DNA of 32,232 bases from Clostridia bacterium (GCA_018433015.1 JAHDSB010000193.1:1-32232), one strand, 5' to 3'. Positions 1 through 8,662 are shown, numbered from the stretch's first letter. Notes: generated from the letters alone by a model not told the origin. Numbers and translations: made by a program.

Positions 1-70
1 CAATCATCTTGATAGGCCTCCTGTCGTATTTGTCTAGACAACAAAATTGTACAGGATATCGGCTCTATCG

Positions 71-103
71 GGAAGAGGGTACTTGTACTCTCTTCCTTTT
101 TTT
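71..103 (+). terminator. Rho-independent terminator of an upstream unit
   Basis: A 12-base arm at 71-82 pairs with 85-96 with a single G-T wobble, and seven T follow at 97-103. It presumably ends a transcript that begins left of the window. No coding sequence to its left can be supported. Confidence 0.75.
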
Positions 104-169
104 GTCTACTTATTCTGCCAATGATAATTATACTCTAACTGAATTAAAAAATTATATTATAATATTACT

Positions 170-213
170 TTAAAGAAATTTTCTTTAACAGCAAAACTTA
201 GGAAAAATATGAT
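170..213 (+). promoter_or_regulatory. Promoter with overlapping 19-bp palindrome upstream of the NhaC-type gene
   Basis: TTAACA (185-190) and TATGAT (208-213) are 17 bases apart and each matches 5/6 of the sigma-A consensus. A perfect inverted repeat, TTAAAGAAA (170-178), T, TTTCTTTAA (180-188), overlaps the -35 box. A repressor bound there would block the promoter. The cognate regulator is not identifiable here, so operator function is inference. Confidence 0.5.
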
Positions 214-243
214 AGTATTAAAATTGTTTACTAAATAGAGTGG

Positions 244-1605
244 ATGATGATAATTATGGATATTTTGTTAAGCATGCTTTTTATATTGACGTGCTTATTT
301 TATTGTATTTATCAAGGGATATTTATTGGCTATCCTTTATTTATATGTTACCTAGTATTTGTAGTTCTTGCGTGGAAAAGAGGCTATGATTGGCGGGCCA
401 TTACCAGGATGTCCTATGAAGGAGGTAAAAAGACATTTATTGTCCTGAAGATTTTTGTCTTGATAGGGGCTATTACTGCTATTTGGATGGCCTCAGGCAC
501 AGTTCCGGGTATTGTCTATTATGGCTTAAAGTTTATTAATCCCCATTTTTTTATCCTCTATATATTCTTAATTACTTTATTTGTTTCCTTCCTCTTGGGA
601 ACATCTTTTGGAACAGTAAGTACCATCGGTGTGGCCTTGATTGTTATGGCTAAAAGTAGCAATATCAATATAGCTGCGGCTACGGGCGCTATTCTATCCG
701 GAGCTTATTTTGGCGATAGATGTTCTCCCATGTCTTCCAGTGCTAATCTAATTGCAAATTTAACGGAAACAGATTTATATAGCAACATAAAAAAAATGTT
801 TACTACAGGGATTATTCCCCTGATAATATCCTGCTTTATTTACTTGGTTATTTCCTTACAACAACCTCTGGAGTGTGTACAAAGTAACATAAGCCAAGAA
901 ATTTTAAGAGTTTTTTCTGTTAGTTGGATAGTATTGCTGCCAGCCTTAATAATGCTCTTGCTAGTTGCATTTAAAGTGGATGTTAAAAAATCCATGTTAG
1001 TTAGTATCTTGCTGGCTTCATTAATTAGTATAACTGTTCAAGGATGTACTTTAAAGGAAGTAATGAATTATATTTTCTTTGGTTTTAATTTAAACGTAGT
1101 AAGTTTCTTACAAGATATTATCAAAGGCGGCGGTATCATTTCTATGGGGAAAGTTGCTATAATTGTTTTTGTATCTTGTGCTTTAGCAGGGATCATCGAA
1201 GGAACAGAGATGCTGGAAAGTGTGGAAAATCTTTTTAAGAAAGCAAAATCCCGTTATCATATCTTTATTTCCACCATAATTGTAAGTATTGTAACGGCAG
1301 CCTTAGGATGCAATCAATCCATAGCTATTGTAATGACCAGCCAGTTTATGAAGAAACTATATCAAGAAAGAAATATTGATAAGTATGAGTTAGCTGTAGA
1401 TGTGGAAAATACAAGTGTTGTTTTATCTGCCCTCATACCTTGGAACATAGCGGCTTTAGTTCCCACAACAATGTTGATGGTAAGTGCTACAGATTTTATA
1501 CCCTACGCCTTTTATTTGTATCTTATTCCCCTGTGTAATGTGATTTATTATAAATTATTTAGCCATCGTTCAGGACATGGAGGTATAAGCCATGGTGGCT
1601 TTTAA
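244..1605 (+). CDS. NhaC-family Na+/H+ (or Na+/organic acid) antiporter
   Basis: A 453-residue, very hydrophobic polytopic membrane protein. The motif GDRCSPMSSSANLIAN at about residues 156-171 is the NhaC-family signature (usually GD..SP.SDT.NLA), and the length is normal for NhaC/MleN transporters. The family exchanges Na+ for H+, or lactate/malate for Na+/H+. The SDT triplet is replaced here by SSS, so the coupling ion or substrate cannot be assigned. Start: ATG at 244, 247 and 256 are all in frame. The GAGTGG at 238-243 is best spaced for a downstream one, so translation may begin at 256 (residue 5). The last 14 bases overlap the next gene, a MATE exporter, suggesting translational coupling and joint export or ion homeostasis. 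Confidence 0.85.
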   Translation: MMIIMDILLSMLFILTCLFYCIYQGIFIGYPLFICYLVFVVLAWKRGYDWRAITRMSYEGGKKTFIVLKIFVLIGAITAIWMASGTVPGIVYYGLKFINPHFFILYIFLITLFVSFLLGTSFGTVSTIGVALIVMAKSSNINIAAATGAILSGAYFGDRCSPMSSSANLIANLTETDLYSNIKKMFTTGIIPLIISCFIYLVISLQQPLECVQSNISQEILRVFSVSWIVLLPALIMLLLVAFKVDVKKSMLVSILLASLISITVQGCTLKEVMNYIFFGFNLNVVSFLQDIIKGGGIISMGKVAIIVFVSCALAGIIEGTEMLESVENLFKKAKSRYHIFISTIIVSIVTAALGCNQSIAIVMTSQFMKKLYQERNIDKYELAVDVENTSVVLSALIPWNIAALVPTTMLMVSATDFIPYAFYLYLIPLCNVIYYKLFSHRSGHGGISHGGF

Positions 1606-2956
1606 AAGTGATATAAATAAAAAGATATATGCCATGATAATTCCTATAACCATAGAGAATATCTTACAAATGACAGCAGGTCTGGTTTCCATGGGATTAG
1701 TAGGGAGAATAGATGCCATAGCCATCAGTGCATTGGGGATAAGTTTACGATTAGTGCAGCTTGTTTGGGCAATATATAAGGGCATTGCTACAGGAGCCAT
1801 GATATTTGTAGCCCATTCTCTGGGGGCTAATAATCATAAAAAAATGGTCAATGTTATTAGGCAAGGACTATTGTCAATAGTAATCTTAGGATGTTTGTTA
1901 CATCTAGCAATATTCATTTTAACTCCTCAGCTCTTGAGTGTATTTGGACCTAAACCTGAACTATTGCGGGCTGCTGTATCTTATATGAAGATAGCTTCCT
2001 GGGGTTTGCCCTTTCTGGCAATTGTTGTGGTTGTGGGAGGGATATTTCAGGGGATGGGTAATGCCAAATTGCCCATGCGAGTAACTTTCATTATGAACAT
2101 AATTAACATAATAGTAGGTTATTTATTAATTTTTGGAAAATTAGGATTTCCTCCTTTAGGAATTAGGGGAGCCGCCATAGCTGCAGTAGTCTCTCAGGGC
2201 ATTGCAGCTTGTATTGATTTATACATACTTTTCAATAAAAATGGACTATTGCATTCTTATTTAAATAAAAAAATACTTGCTATAGATATAAAGCAAGTAT
2301 TAGAAATATATAGGGTAGGTATTCCCACCTCTCTAGAATCAGCATTTTGGCAAATTGCGGCAGTTATTCTTACCAGGGCTATGTTAACCTTTGGAGAAAC
2401 GGCCTTTGCCGCTTATCAATTAGGACTTCAAGCTGAGTCTATTTCTTACATGCCCGGAATGGGCTTTGGGATAGCTGCTACTGCTTTTGTAGGGCAAGCC
2501 TTGGGCTCCAGAGATAAGAGTCTCGCTAAGAGATATTTAAAAGAGATATATAAGGGTGGTATGCTAATAACGAGTATTAGTGTAATAATTCTAGTATTTT
2601 TTCCTAAAACAATGATGTCCTTGCTTACTAACAAAGAAGAACTCATAAATTTAGGTGCTATTTATCTGATTTTAATGGGTTTAGTCCAGTTCCCGCAAAA
2701 TACTACAAGCATTATTGTAGGAGCTATGAGAGGTGCCGGATATACTAAGATGCCCATGATAATTGCCGGAATAGGACTATGGGGGATACGCGTTCCTTTT
2801 ACCTTAATAGCCACATATCTATTAAAGTTGTCAATTATCGCTATTTGGGTGATAATTGCCATAGACATGTTATTTAGATTTATAGTAGTTTTAATAATGT
2901 ATAAATATAAGAACATTTATGAAAGTAAAGTTACGGTAGAGCAGAATAGTCGGTGA
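1592..2956 (+). CDS. MATE-family efflux transporter (first copy)
   Basis: A 454-residue protein with about 12 membrane segments in two MatE repeats. The N-terminal stretch (IPITIENILQMTAGLVSMGLVGRI) and the repeat-two GFGIAATAFVGQALGS motif near residue 290 are typical of MATE (NorM/DinF-like) Na+- or H+-coupled exporters of cationic drugs and metabolites. The start is fixed by GGAGG at 1579-1583, eight bases before the ATG. The gene begins inside the end of the NhaC-type gene (14-base overlap) and so is very likely co-transcribed with it. An NhaC-type neighbour could supply or use the Na+ gradient, which is inference. The substrate is unknown. It stops 9 bases from the end of a convergent gene. 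Confidence 0.92.
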   Translation: MVAFKSDINKKIYAMIIPITIENILQMTAGLVSMGLVGRIDAIAISALGISLRLVQLVWAIYKGIATGAMIFVAHSLGANNHKKMVNVIRQGLLSIVILGCLLHLAIFILTPQLLSVFGPKPELLRAAVSYMKIASWGLPFLAIVVVVGGIFQGMGNAKLPMRVTFIMNIINIIVGYLLIFGKLGFPPLGIRGAAIAAVVSQGIAACIDLYILFNKNGLLHSYLNKKILAIDIKQVLEIYRVGIPTSLESAFWQIAAVILTRAMLTFGETAFAAYQLGLQAESISYMPGMGFGIAATAFVGQALGSRDKSLAKRYLKEIYKGGMLITSISVIILVFFPKTMMSLLTNKEELINLGAIYLILMGLVQFPQNTTSIIVGAMRGAGYTKMPMIIAGIGLWGIRVPFTLIATYLLKLSIIAIWVIIAIDMLFRFIVVLIMYKYKNIYESKVTVEQNSR

Positions 2957-2965
2957 AAATTTAGG

Positions 2966-3352
2966 CTAAAGTTTGTAGAAGAAAAAAATAATGATAAATA
3001 AAGAAAAAAACATCATAATAATCACTGATTTGCTGTATTTATCAGTTTTTCTGCGGTGCCGTTTTCTATTTACGAAAAGAGTGAAGCTTGTAAAGATTAG
3101 CATGAATATGCTTAAAATAAAGGAAATTGTTAAGAAATGTAGGTCCCAACTTTGCCGCAACTGGAGCTGAAACAAATTACTAAAAAAGCTTTCTAGCTCT
3201 GGTTTTGCTTTATCAATCAGTAGAAGGATTATTATCATAACTGCCCATACTAGTAAGGACATGGCATTAATGAATTTAACCCAGAAATCGGGGCCACTTC
3301 TTCTATCTATCCTCCTTTGCTCTTTTTTAAAGGATGTCTTAAGATTATTCAT
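2966..3352 (-). CDS. Small membrane protein of unknown function
   Basis: 128 residues, not recognised. The N-terminal 25 residues are basic (KKEQRRIDRR). Hydrophobic segments follow at about residues 31-47 and 73-93, then a basic loop (NRKRHRRKTDKYSK) and a C-terminal hydrophobic segment at about 109-126. By the positive-inside rule this suggests three spans with the loops at residues 1-25 and 94-108 in the cytoplasm. GAGGTG lies about 5 bases upstream of the ATG on the minus strand. It is convergent with the MATE gene and divergent from the EamA gene. No catalytic motif is seen. Codon use and RBS support a real gene, but the function is open. Confidence 0.65.
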   Translation of the reverse strand: MNNLKTSFKKEQRRIDRRSGPDFWVKFINAMSLLVWAVMIIILLLIDKAKPELESFFSNLFQLQLRQSWDLHFLTISFILSIFMLIFTSFTLFVNRKRHRRKTDKYSKSVIIMMFFSLFIIIFFFYKL

Positions 3353-3375
3353 GGTAGCACCTCACAATTTTGGAA

Positions 3376-3404
3376 TTGATAATATAAGGTTGTCCCCTTA
3401 TAAG
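3376..3404 (+). promoter_or_regulatory. Promoter for the EamA transporter gene, with inverted repeat in the spacer
   Basis: TTGATA (3376-3381) and TATAAG (3399-3404) are separated by 17 bases. A 7-bp inverted repeat, TATAAGG (3383-3389) and CCTTATA (3396-3402), spans the spacer and the -10 box and could be an operator. The latter is inference. Confidence 0.6.
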
Positions 3405-3468
3405 TATTCATTATATTTTCCTAAAAAGCAAGATTTAACCAATTAACTATTTTATAGGAGATGTTTAA

Positions 3469-4395
3469 ATGGAACAAAAAAAAGTATATAGTTTAATGGT
3501 TTTAACGGCTTTCTTTTGGGCCAGTGCCTTTATTGCTGGTAAATTTGGAGTGGAAGAGTTCTCTCCTGTATCTATAACTTTTTTCCGCTTTTTATTTGCC
3601 ACGATAATAATCTTTTCTTTGATGGTGAAATGGGAAAAAAAAGATTGGCACATCAAAAAAGGTGATTGGAAAGCCGTTATATTATTAGGGTTAGTAGGAA
3701 TGGTGGGATATCATATTTTATTTTTCTCATCTTTAATTTACACTACTACTACTAATTCTTCTATTATTGCCGCATGTAATCCATTAATTACCAGTATTTT
3801 AGCGGCAATCTTTGCCGGTGAAGTTTTGGGCTTTAAGAGATTGGTGGCCCTAAGTATTGCTTTAGTAGGAGTTATTTTAACCATAACAAATTGGGATTTA
3901 GCTGTTATGAGTTCTCTTTCCTTTAATAAAGGGGATCTTTTAATGTTAGGGGCCGTTTTATGTATGGCAATATATTCAGTAATGGCTAAAAAAATCATGC
4001 CCAAGTATTCGCCCTTAATCTTAACTACGTACAGTTTTCTGGTATGTACCGTAGTTTTATTTCCCTTTGTATTAGTAGAAAGACCTCTCAGTTCCTGGGC
4101 TGAGATAAGTTGGCAGGGGTGGGCTGCTGTAGTATATATGTCCATATTTCCTACTGTGATAGGGTATCTTATTCAACAAATATCAATTAAAGCTATTGGC
4201 GCCAGTAGAACTAATATCTTTATTAATTTAGTGCCTGTATTTTCGATTATTTTAGCAGTCTTGATTCTTAAAGAAGAGCTAATACCTCTGAAACTGGTAA
4301 GCGCAGGAATTATTATCTTAGGAGTTTATCTGAATTCTACTGTTAAAGAAGAAAAAAGACAGCTTAAAGATGAACAGGCTTTTGTGAAGCGGTGA
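3469..4395 (+). CDS. EamA/DMT-family permease
   Basis: A 308-residue membrane protein with ten predicted spans, organised as two EamA repeats (about residues 5-140 and 150-292). The opening FFWASAFIAGKFG and the second-half SVMAKKIMPKYSPL fit the drug/metabolite transporter superfamily (RhaT/YdcZ/EamA group), which mostly exports amino acids or metabolites. The start is set by AGGAGA at 3457-3462, seven bases before the ATG. The gene is a single-gene unit with its own promoter (3376-3404) and a convergent terminator at 4497-4526. The substrate cannot be read from sequence. Confidence 0.9.
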   Translation: MEQKKVYSLMVLTAFFWASAFIAGKFGVEEFSPVSITFFRFLFATIIIFSLMVKWEKKDWHIKKGDWKAVILLGLVGMVGYHILFFSSLIYTTTTNSSIIAACNPLITSILAAIFAGEVLGFKRLVALSIALVGVILTITNWDLAVMSSLSFNKGDLLMLGAVLCMAIYSVMAKKIMPKYSPLILTTYSFLVCTVVLFPFVLVERPLSSWAEISWQGWAAVVYMSIFPTVIGYLIQQISIKAIGASRTNIFINLVPVFSIILAVLILKEELIPLKLVSAGIIILGVYLNSTVKEEKRQLKDEQAFVKR

Positions 4396-4496
4396 ACCTA
4401 TTCCACAATAATAGAAGAGCAGGTTCAAAGAGGCGTAGATATACTAAACTAGATATGTATGTATTTATTTAAAGAAATTTTTGATAGGGATATAAA

Positions 4497-4526
4497 GGGC
4501 TGCAAGAAAGTTACTTCTTGCAGCCC
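4497..4526. terminator. Bidirectional terminator hairpin between convergent genes
   Basis: A perfect 12-bp stem, GGGCTGCAAGAA (4497-4508) with TTCTTGCAGCCC (4515-4526), and a 6-base loop. The flanks are AT-rich on both sides but without a long T run (TTTATAT on the minus strand, AATTTATAT on the plus strand). It sits between the converging EamA gene and the 258-residue hypothetical gene. Confidence 0.65.
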
Positions 4527-4552
4527 AATTTATATCAGTATGGTTTTTGAAC

Positions 4553-5329
4553 TCAGTTCATATATGTATGTAATTTGATATACGGCTCTATCTGAATTTC
4601 TACACGGCCAAAGCAGTAGTTTTTAGGATAGACTATTATTTTATTAGCTTGTCTTTCCATTTTTCCGATTTCAAAGAAATTATTACATGCAATCAGAGTA
4701 TTATTACTGTATTGTTTTAAAGTAAGCCCTTGCTCTCCAAACCACACACCAATATGTAAGCCATCGGAACATATGTTGTCGTTCTCCTCTTCACAGGCCT
4801 CGTGACTTACTACTAATCTGTTCTCTTTAGTAGTTAACCTATAATGAGCTACGCCATCAGCATCTATTTGGGCAGGAGGACAATCCAATAATAGGGATAA
4901 ATTTTCGTTATAATCTACCCAAGGAGTATAAGTAAGATAAGTACTATTAATTAATAAATGGGGTGAAAGTTCAATTTGTAGAGCTGTGCCTGCTTGTTTG
5001 CTGGAGACAAAGCACAGATATTTATGATCGGTATCCCCGTCATTTTCCGTCTCCAGGACAACATCTTTAAAATAAAATTCGGAATATTCACTAACACAAG
5101 ATCCTTTATCATATAGGGATATAGAACAGACCTTATGGTTGTTTTTTTGTGTTAGTTTTAAATAAAGATAGAAATTGTTCTCTGGAGCTAACGGAGTTGT
5201 AAGGACAGTGGGTTTAGCACTAATTTTAGCTTGCTCTTTACTAATTAAATAAGAAAAGCTTTTGTTTTTATCTGCTGAAGCTGGTTCACATTCTAAATAC
5301 CTAGCCACCTTTTTATTAATTTCCTGCAT
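4553..5329 (-). CDS. Hypothetical protein, 258 aa, soluble, no family recognised
   Basis: I do not recognise this protein. It has no signal peptide or membrane segment. Alternating polar and hydrophobic residues throughout (for example FYLYLKLTQKNNHKVCSI, VEIQIEPYIKL) suggest a beta-rich fold. Seven cysteines are scattered without a CxxC metal motif. The N-terminal 40 residues (MQEINKKVARYLECEPAS, then SYLISKEQAKISAKPTVL) are more polar and could be a separate helical segment. A strong AGGAGG at 5337-5342 is correctly placed before the ATG, and a promoter lies at 5366-5394, so the gene is expressed as a single-gene unit. It is convergent with the EamA exporter and lies downstream of the COG3044 ATPase, separated from it by a terminator. 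The context gives no function. Confidence 0.75.
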   Translation of the reverse strand: MQEINKKVARYLECEPASADKNKSFSYLISKEQAKISAKPTVLTTPLAPENNFYLYLKLTQKNNHKVCSISLYDKGSCVSEYSEFYFKDVVLETENDGDTDHKYLCFVSSKQAGTALQIELSPHLLINSTYLTYTPWVDYNENLSLLLDCPPAQIDADGVAHYRLTTKENRLVVSHEACEEENDNICSDGLHIGVWFGEQGLTLKQYSNNTLIACNNFFEIGKMERQANKIIVYPKNYCFGRVEIQIEPYIKLHTYMN

Positions 5330-5365
5330 TTTTACCTCCTGGTCTAAGCTATTATTAATACATTT

Positions 5366-5394
5366 ATTGTCTCAAATTGTGAATTAATGGTCAA
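5366..5394 (-). promoter_or_regulatory. Probable promoter of the 258-aa hypothetical gene
   Basis: On the minus strand TTGACC (5394-5389) is followed after 17 bases by GACAAT (5371-5366), matching 5/6 and 4/6 of the consensus. The predicted leader is about 30 nt. Confidence 0.45.
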
Positions 5395-5428
5395 ACTTTT
5401 GTAACTAAAATTTTTCCCATGATAAATA

Positions 5429-5456
5429 AGAGCCCTTCCCTTGGGAAAGGACTTCT
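5429..5456 (-). terminator. Terminator of the COG3044 ATPase gene
   Basis: On the minus strand a G/C-rich stem of about ten pairs with one bulge (AGTCCTTTCCC against GGGAAGGGCT, 2-base loop) is followed by CTTATTTATC. It lies about 80 bases downstream of the ATPase stop codon and upstream of the next minus-strand gene. Confidence 0.55.
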
Positions 5457-5533
5457 CAACTACTAGTCCAGCTATGGCTTCTGTATCCTGGTTGGTATTT
5501 TTTGCGATTTAAATTTTTTATTTAGTATAGAAA

Positions 5534-7234
5534 TCACTTTACTTTCAGGGTGCGAAGACGGTTAATTGCAGCCGCTACTTCCAGTTTACGGGGCAGGGCT
5601 AAATCTCCCGGATGTTTGCCATAGTAAGGGGAGATAACATCTAATCCTTGACTTCCAATTAATTGATAAACTTTATCTATTAAGTGAGGTAAAGTAGTAG
5701 AATCGTCAGTTAAATTGTCTGCCACATATTTTAAAATAAGGGCTATAGCCTGGGTCTGACTGGAATCTACCAGTTGCTCTACAAAAGATAAGTCAATCTG
5801 GCTTGTTCCGTACAGGATGGTTTTTAGGCCTTTGGCATCAACTTTTTCTTTTTTACCCCGTTGAGCATTAAAACTATGCTTTTTAATGATGCGCTCAGTG
5901 ATAGCTCCGAAAGATGTTCCCCCTTCCGAGTTCCTGGAGGTGGCAAATTTTTGCGAAATATTTTTGGCTTTATCTGTCACATCTACAGGTTTATATTCAT
6001 CCATCATGATGACCAAGTCAGCACTATCAAAATAGTCACCGGAACCACCTAATACCAGGACAGTAGAAACAAGATAATCCCTATACAAATGTTGTACTTT
6101 ATCGATAAAAGGAGTAATTGGTTCCTTACCTTTACTAACTAACTCCTGCATCCGTGTATCTCTAATCATGAAGTTGGTGGCACTGGTATCCTCATCCATT
6201 AGCAGAACTTTACTACCCATTTCCAGGGCTTCTATGATATTGGCGGCTTGGGAAGTACTGCCGCTGGCATCTTCTGTAGAGAAACGGGTAGTGTCTTTTT
6301 GCAAAGGTAGATTAGTAATAAAGGGAGAAATATTTACTTTTTCAATGTTTCTCCCTTCTTCCGCCCTTATTTTATAAGCAGTGGGATTAGTTAATACAAA
6401 TTCCCTTCCATCTCCAGGGATGTGATGATATACGCCTCTTTCAATGGCCTTCAGGAGAGTACTTTTACCGTGAAAACCTCCACCTACAATTAGGTTTATT
6501 CCCTGAGGGAGAGCCATACCCCGTACGGATGCATCGTGGGGTAGGGGTATTTCTTTTTCTAAGGAAGGAGGTGACTGAAAGGGGATGACCTGGGAAGTTT
6601 TTAGGGATCGGTTGCTGATGCCGCTTTCCCTAGGTAAAATAGAACCGTTGGCTATGAAGCAAATATAACCATTTTCCTGGAGAAAGTGACGTATTGCTAT
6701 CTGCTGATCTACTAATCTTAAATGCCTCAAGAGATGAGTTTTATTAAAATGCAGTATTCCTTGCTGAACAAGGGCAGGAATGTCATGACAGAGCATGTGG
6801 GAGGCTTGTTTCCCTAAGATTCTTCTTCCTGCTGCCGGTAGCCCTACGGATAAACGAACCTCAATTTTTTTCGGAGTTACTTTAATAGCTGTACGGGGCA
6901 GGATTTCTTGCCCGGGGGTATCTATAAATATGAGACCGCTTTTACCGGTACCTCTTCTGTTGAGATGTAGGGTGCCCAGTTCTTTAGCTACTTGGCGAGC
7001 TAAGAAATCTTCTAAGGCAATTTTTCTAGGCAGTGTTTCATACCAGCCTTCCTCATGTTTAGTAATGTTATGAGCAAATTCTATTCTAATGCGGGAAGGA
7101 CTGGCAAAAGGATCACCCTGAACGTAATCAATATGTAGTAAAAAGGTATCTCCTTGATATGTACCTTGGATATCTTTATAAGCTTTATACCCTTTGCCAT
7201 CTATTTGCTGCAGTTTTTTCTTTAATTGTTGCAA
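5534..7234 (-). CDS. ABC-class ATPase, COG3044 / ABC_ATPase family, TTG start
   Basis: A predicted cytoplasmic P-loop ATPase with no membrane domain. The Walker A GGGFHGKSTLL is at about residue 247-257 and the Walker B VLLMDEDTSA at about 340-348. The N-terminal QQIDGKGYKAYKDIQG and the middle of the protein match the 'predicted ATPase of the ABC class' family (COG3044), whose cellular role is unknown. I chose TTG at 7234: AAGGAGGG (7249-7242) lies 7 bases upstream, and the family normally begins at this point. An in-frame ATG at 7279 would add 15 residues, but it falls at or before the transcription start expected from the promoter at 7282-7310, and it has no RBS. Length from TTG is 566 residues, normal for the family. 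It appears to be a single-gene transcript. Confidence 0.9.
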   Translation of the reverse strand: MQQLKKKLQQIDGKGYKAYKDIQGTYQGDTFLLHIDYVQGDPFASPSRIRIEFAHNITKHEEGWYETLPRKIALEDFLARQVAKELGTLHLNRRGTGKSGLIFIDTPGQEILPRTAIKVTPKKIEVRLSVGLPAAGRRILGKQASHMLCHDIPALVQQGILHFNKTHLLRHLRLVDQQIAIRHFLQENGYICFIANGSILPRESGISNRSLKTSQVIPFQSPPSLEKEIPLPHDASVRGMALPQGINLIVGGGFHGKSTLLKAIERGVYHHIPGDGREFVLTNPTAYKIRAEEGRNIEKVNISPFITNLPLQKDTTRFSTEDASGSTSQAANIIEALEMGSKVLLMDEDTSATNFMIRDTRMQELVSKGKEPITPFIDKVQHLYRDYLVSTVLVLGGSGDYFDSADLVIMMDEYKPVDVTDKAKNISQKFATSRNSEGGTSFGAITERIIKKHSFNAQRGKKEKVDAKGLKTILYGTSQIDLSFVEQLVDSSQTQAIALILKYVADNLTDDSTTLPHLIDKVYQLIGSQGLDVISPYYGKHPGDLALPRKLEVAAAINRLRTLKVK

Positions 7235-7281
7235 AAGAAAACCCTCCTTGCTTCTAAAGATTAGGAGCTTAACTACCATCT

Positions 7282-7310
7282 AGTATAACAGGGAACTAGG
7301 AAATGGTGAA
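7282..7310 (-). promoter_or_regulatory. Promoter of the COG3044 ATPase gene (extended -10)
   Basis: Minus strand: TTCACC (7310-7305), 17-base spacer ending in TGT, then TATACT (7287-7282). The TGnTATACT form is an extended -10. The expected transcription start is near 7275, which makes the upstream ATG at 7279 unusable and supports the TTG start at 7234. Confidence 0.55.
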
Positions 7311-7516
7311 ACTTTTCCAATTCAAGAAAGCAGCATGGTGAAAAGGGCTAAGGTTATGATCTTCTGCTGGTTATGATAAATCAGAAGGCAGGATTTATAA
7401 AAGATATAAAGAACAAGTTAGAAAAGTAGCTTGATATTAACTAGAAGGAAATAGTATGCAAAAGCTTACTTCATGAAACGAGTGCAGTTAAATTGAATTA
7501 AGAAAGGTGTGGAAAA

Positions 7517-8623
7517 ATGGCTAGTCCTGTATATTTTTGTAGTTTAAGAGCACGGGCAAAAAAGGAAAACAAAATTAATAAAATAAGAAGATTATTTGAG
7601 GCAGCAGGCTTTAATAAACTAGTGCAGAAAAATGACCTTACTGCTATTAAATTACATTTTGGAGAAGCTGGAAATGACGGCTTCATTAATCCTATTTTTG
7701 TAAGACAAGTTGTTGATAAAATAAAGGCTCACGGGGGAAAACCTTTTTTAACAGATACAAATACCCTTTATTCCGGGATGCGTAAGAATTCCGTGGACCA
7801 TTTAGTGACAGCTATTGAACATGGTTTTGCATATGCCGTAGTCGGTGCTCCCCTTATTATAGCCGATGGTTTAAGAAGTGATAACATTCAAGAGGTAGAA
7901 ATTAGAAAAAAACATTTACAGACTGTTAAGCTGGCGCGGGATATTGTGAATGCTGATAGTATGGTAGTATTGTCCCATTTTAAAGGCCATGAAATGGCGG
8001 GATTCGGTGGCGCTATTAAAAATTTGGCTATGGGTTGTGCCCCGGCTATAGGTAAGAAAGAACAGCATTCGGCCCGTTTTGTTGTAGATAAGGCCAAATG
8101 TGAGGGTTGCGGAAAATGTGTTGTCGTATGTCCCGAAGGAGCAATTAAACTTGTTGATAAAAAAGCGCTTATCAGTGAGAAAATGTGTATAGGTTGCGGT
8201 GAATGTATGGCCGTTTGTCCTGTTAAAGCTCCTAAGATAGACTGGAGTACAGAAATACCGGAATTTATCGAGCGCTTAACAGAGTATGCCTATGGTGTTA
8301 CAGTCAATAAAAAAGGGAAAATAGGATATATGAATTTCCTTCTCAATATAACCCCGGAGTGTGATTGTGTGCCCTGGAGCGATGCTCCTATTGTACCAGA
8401 TATTGGCTTCTTAGCTTCTCTGGACCCTGTTGCCCTGGATCAGGCTAGCCTTGATCTGGTTAACAACCAGACGGGCTTTGTTAATTCCCATTTAAGAGCT
8501 AATTGGGAACAGGGCCAGGATAAGTTCTTGGGAGTACATAAGCATGCTGACGGAACTATTCAGCTCCGCCATGGAGAAGAAATAGGAATGGGGAGCAGGG
8601 AGTATGAATTAATTGAAATTTAG
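7517..8623 (+). CDS. DUF362-domain protein with 2x[4Fe-4S] ferredoxin insert
   Basis: A 368-residue soluble protein of the DUF362 family. The DUF362 fold covers residues 1-190 (LTAIKLHFGEAG, FLTDTNTLYSG, SHFKGHEMAGFGGAIKNLAMG) and resumes after the clusters. Two ferredoxin-type motifs, CEGCGKCVVVCPEG (from residue 195) and CIGCGECMAVCPV (from about 224), should bind two [4Fe-4S] clusters. Proteins of this architecture are common in anaerobes and are presumed redox carriers or reductases; no reaction is established for this subgroup. AAAGGTG about 8 bases before the ATG supports the start. It forms its own unit ending at the terminator at 8663-8722. Oxygen-sensitive clusters in a cytosolic protein fit an anaerobic host. 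Confidence 0.88.
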   Translation: MASPVYFCSLRARAKKENKINKIRRLFEAAGFNKLVQKNDLTAIKLHFGEAGNDGFINPIFVRQVVDKIKAHGGKPFLTDTNTLYSGMRKNSVDHLVTAIEHGFAYAVVGAPLIIADGLRSDNIQEVEIRKKHLQTVKLARDIVNADSMVVLSHFKGHEMAGFGGAIKNLAMGCAPAIGKKEQHSARFVVDKAKCEGCGKCVVVCPEGAIKLVDKKALISEKMCIGCGECMAVCPVKAPKIDWSTEIPEFIERLTEYAYGVTVNKKGKIGYMNFLLNITPECDCVPWSDAPIVPDIGFLASLDPVALDQASLDLVNNQTGFVNSHLRANWEQGQDKFLGVHKHADGTIQLRHGEEIGMGSREYELIEI

Positions 8624-8662
8624 AGCTAAAATTAATATTACTTCAATAATTGTTTAATACTT

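Noticed and set aside
2-37. A short open frame at the left edge ending in TAG at 35-37, possibly the end of an upstream gene
   Set aside because: Only 11 codons are visible and none matches a recognised C-terminus. The terminator at 71-103 is compatible with it, but this is not enough to call a gene.
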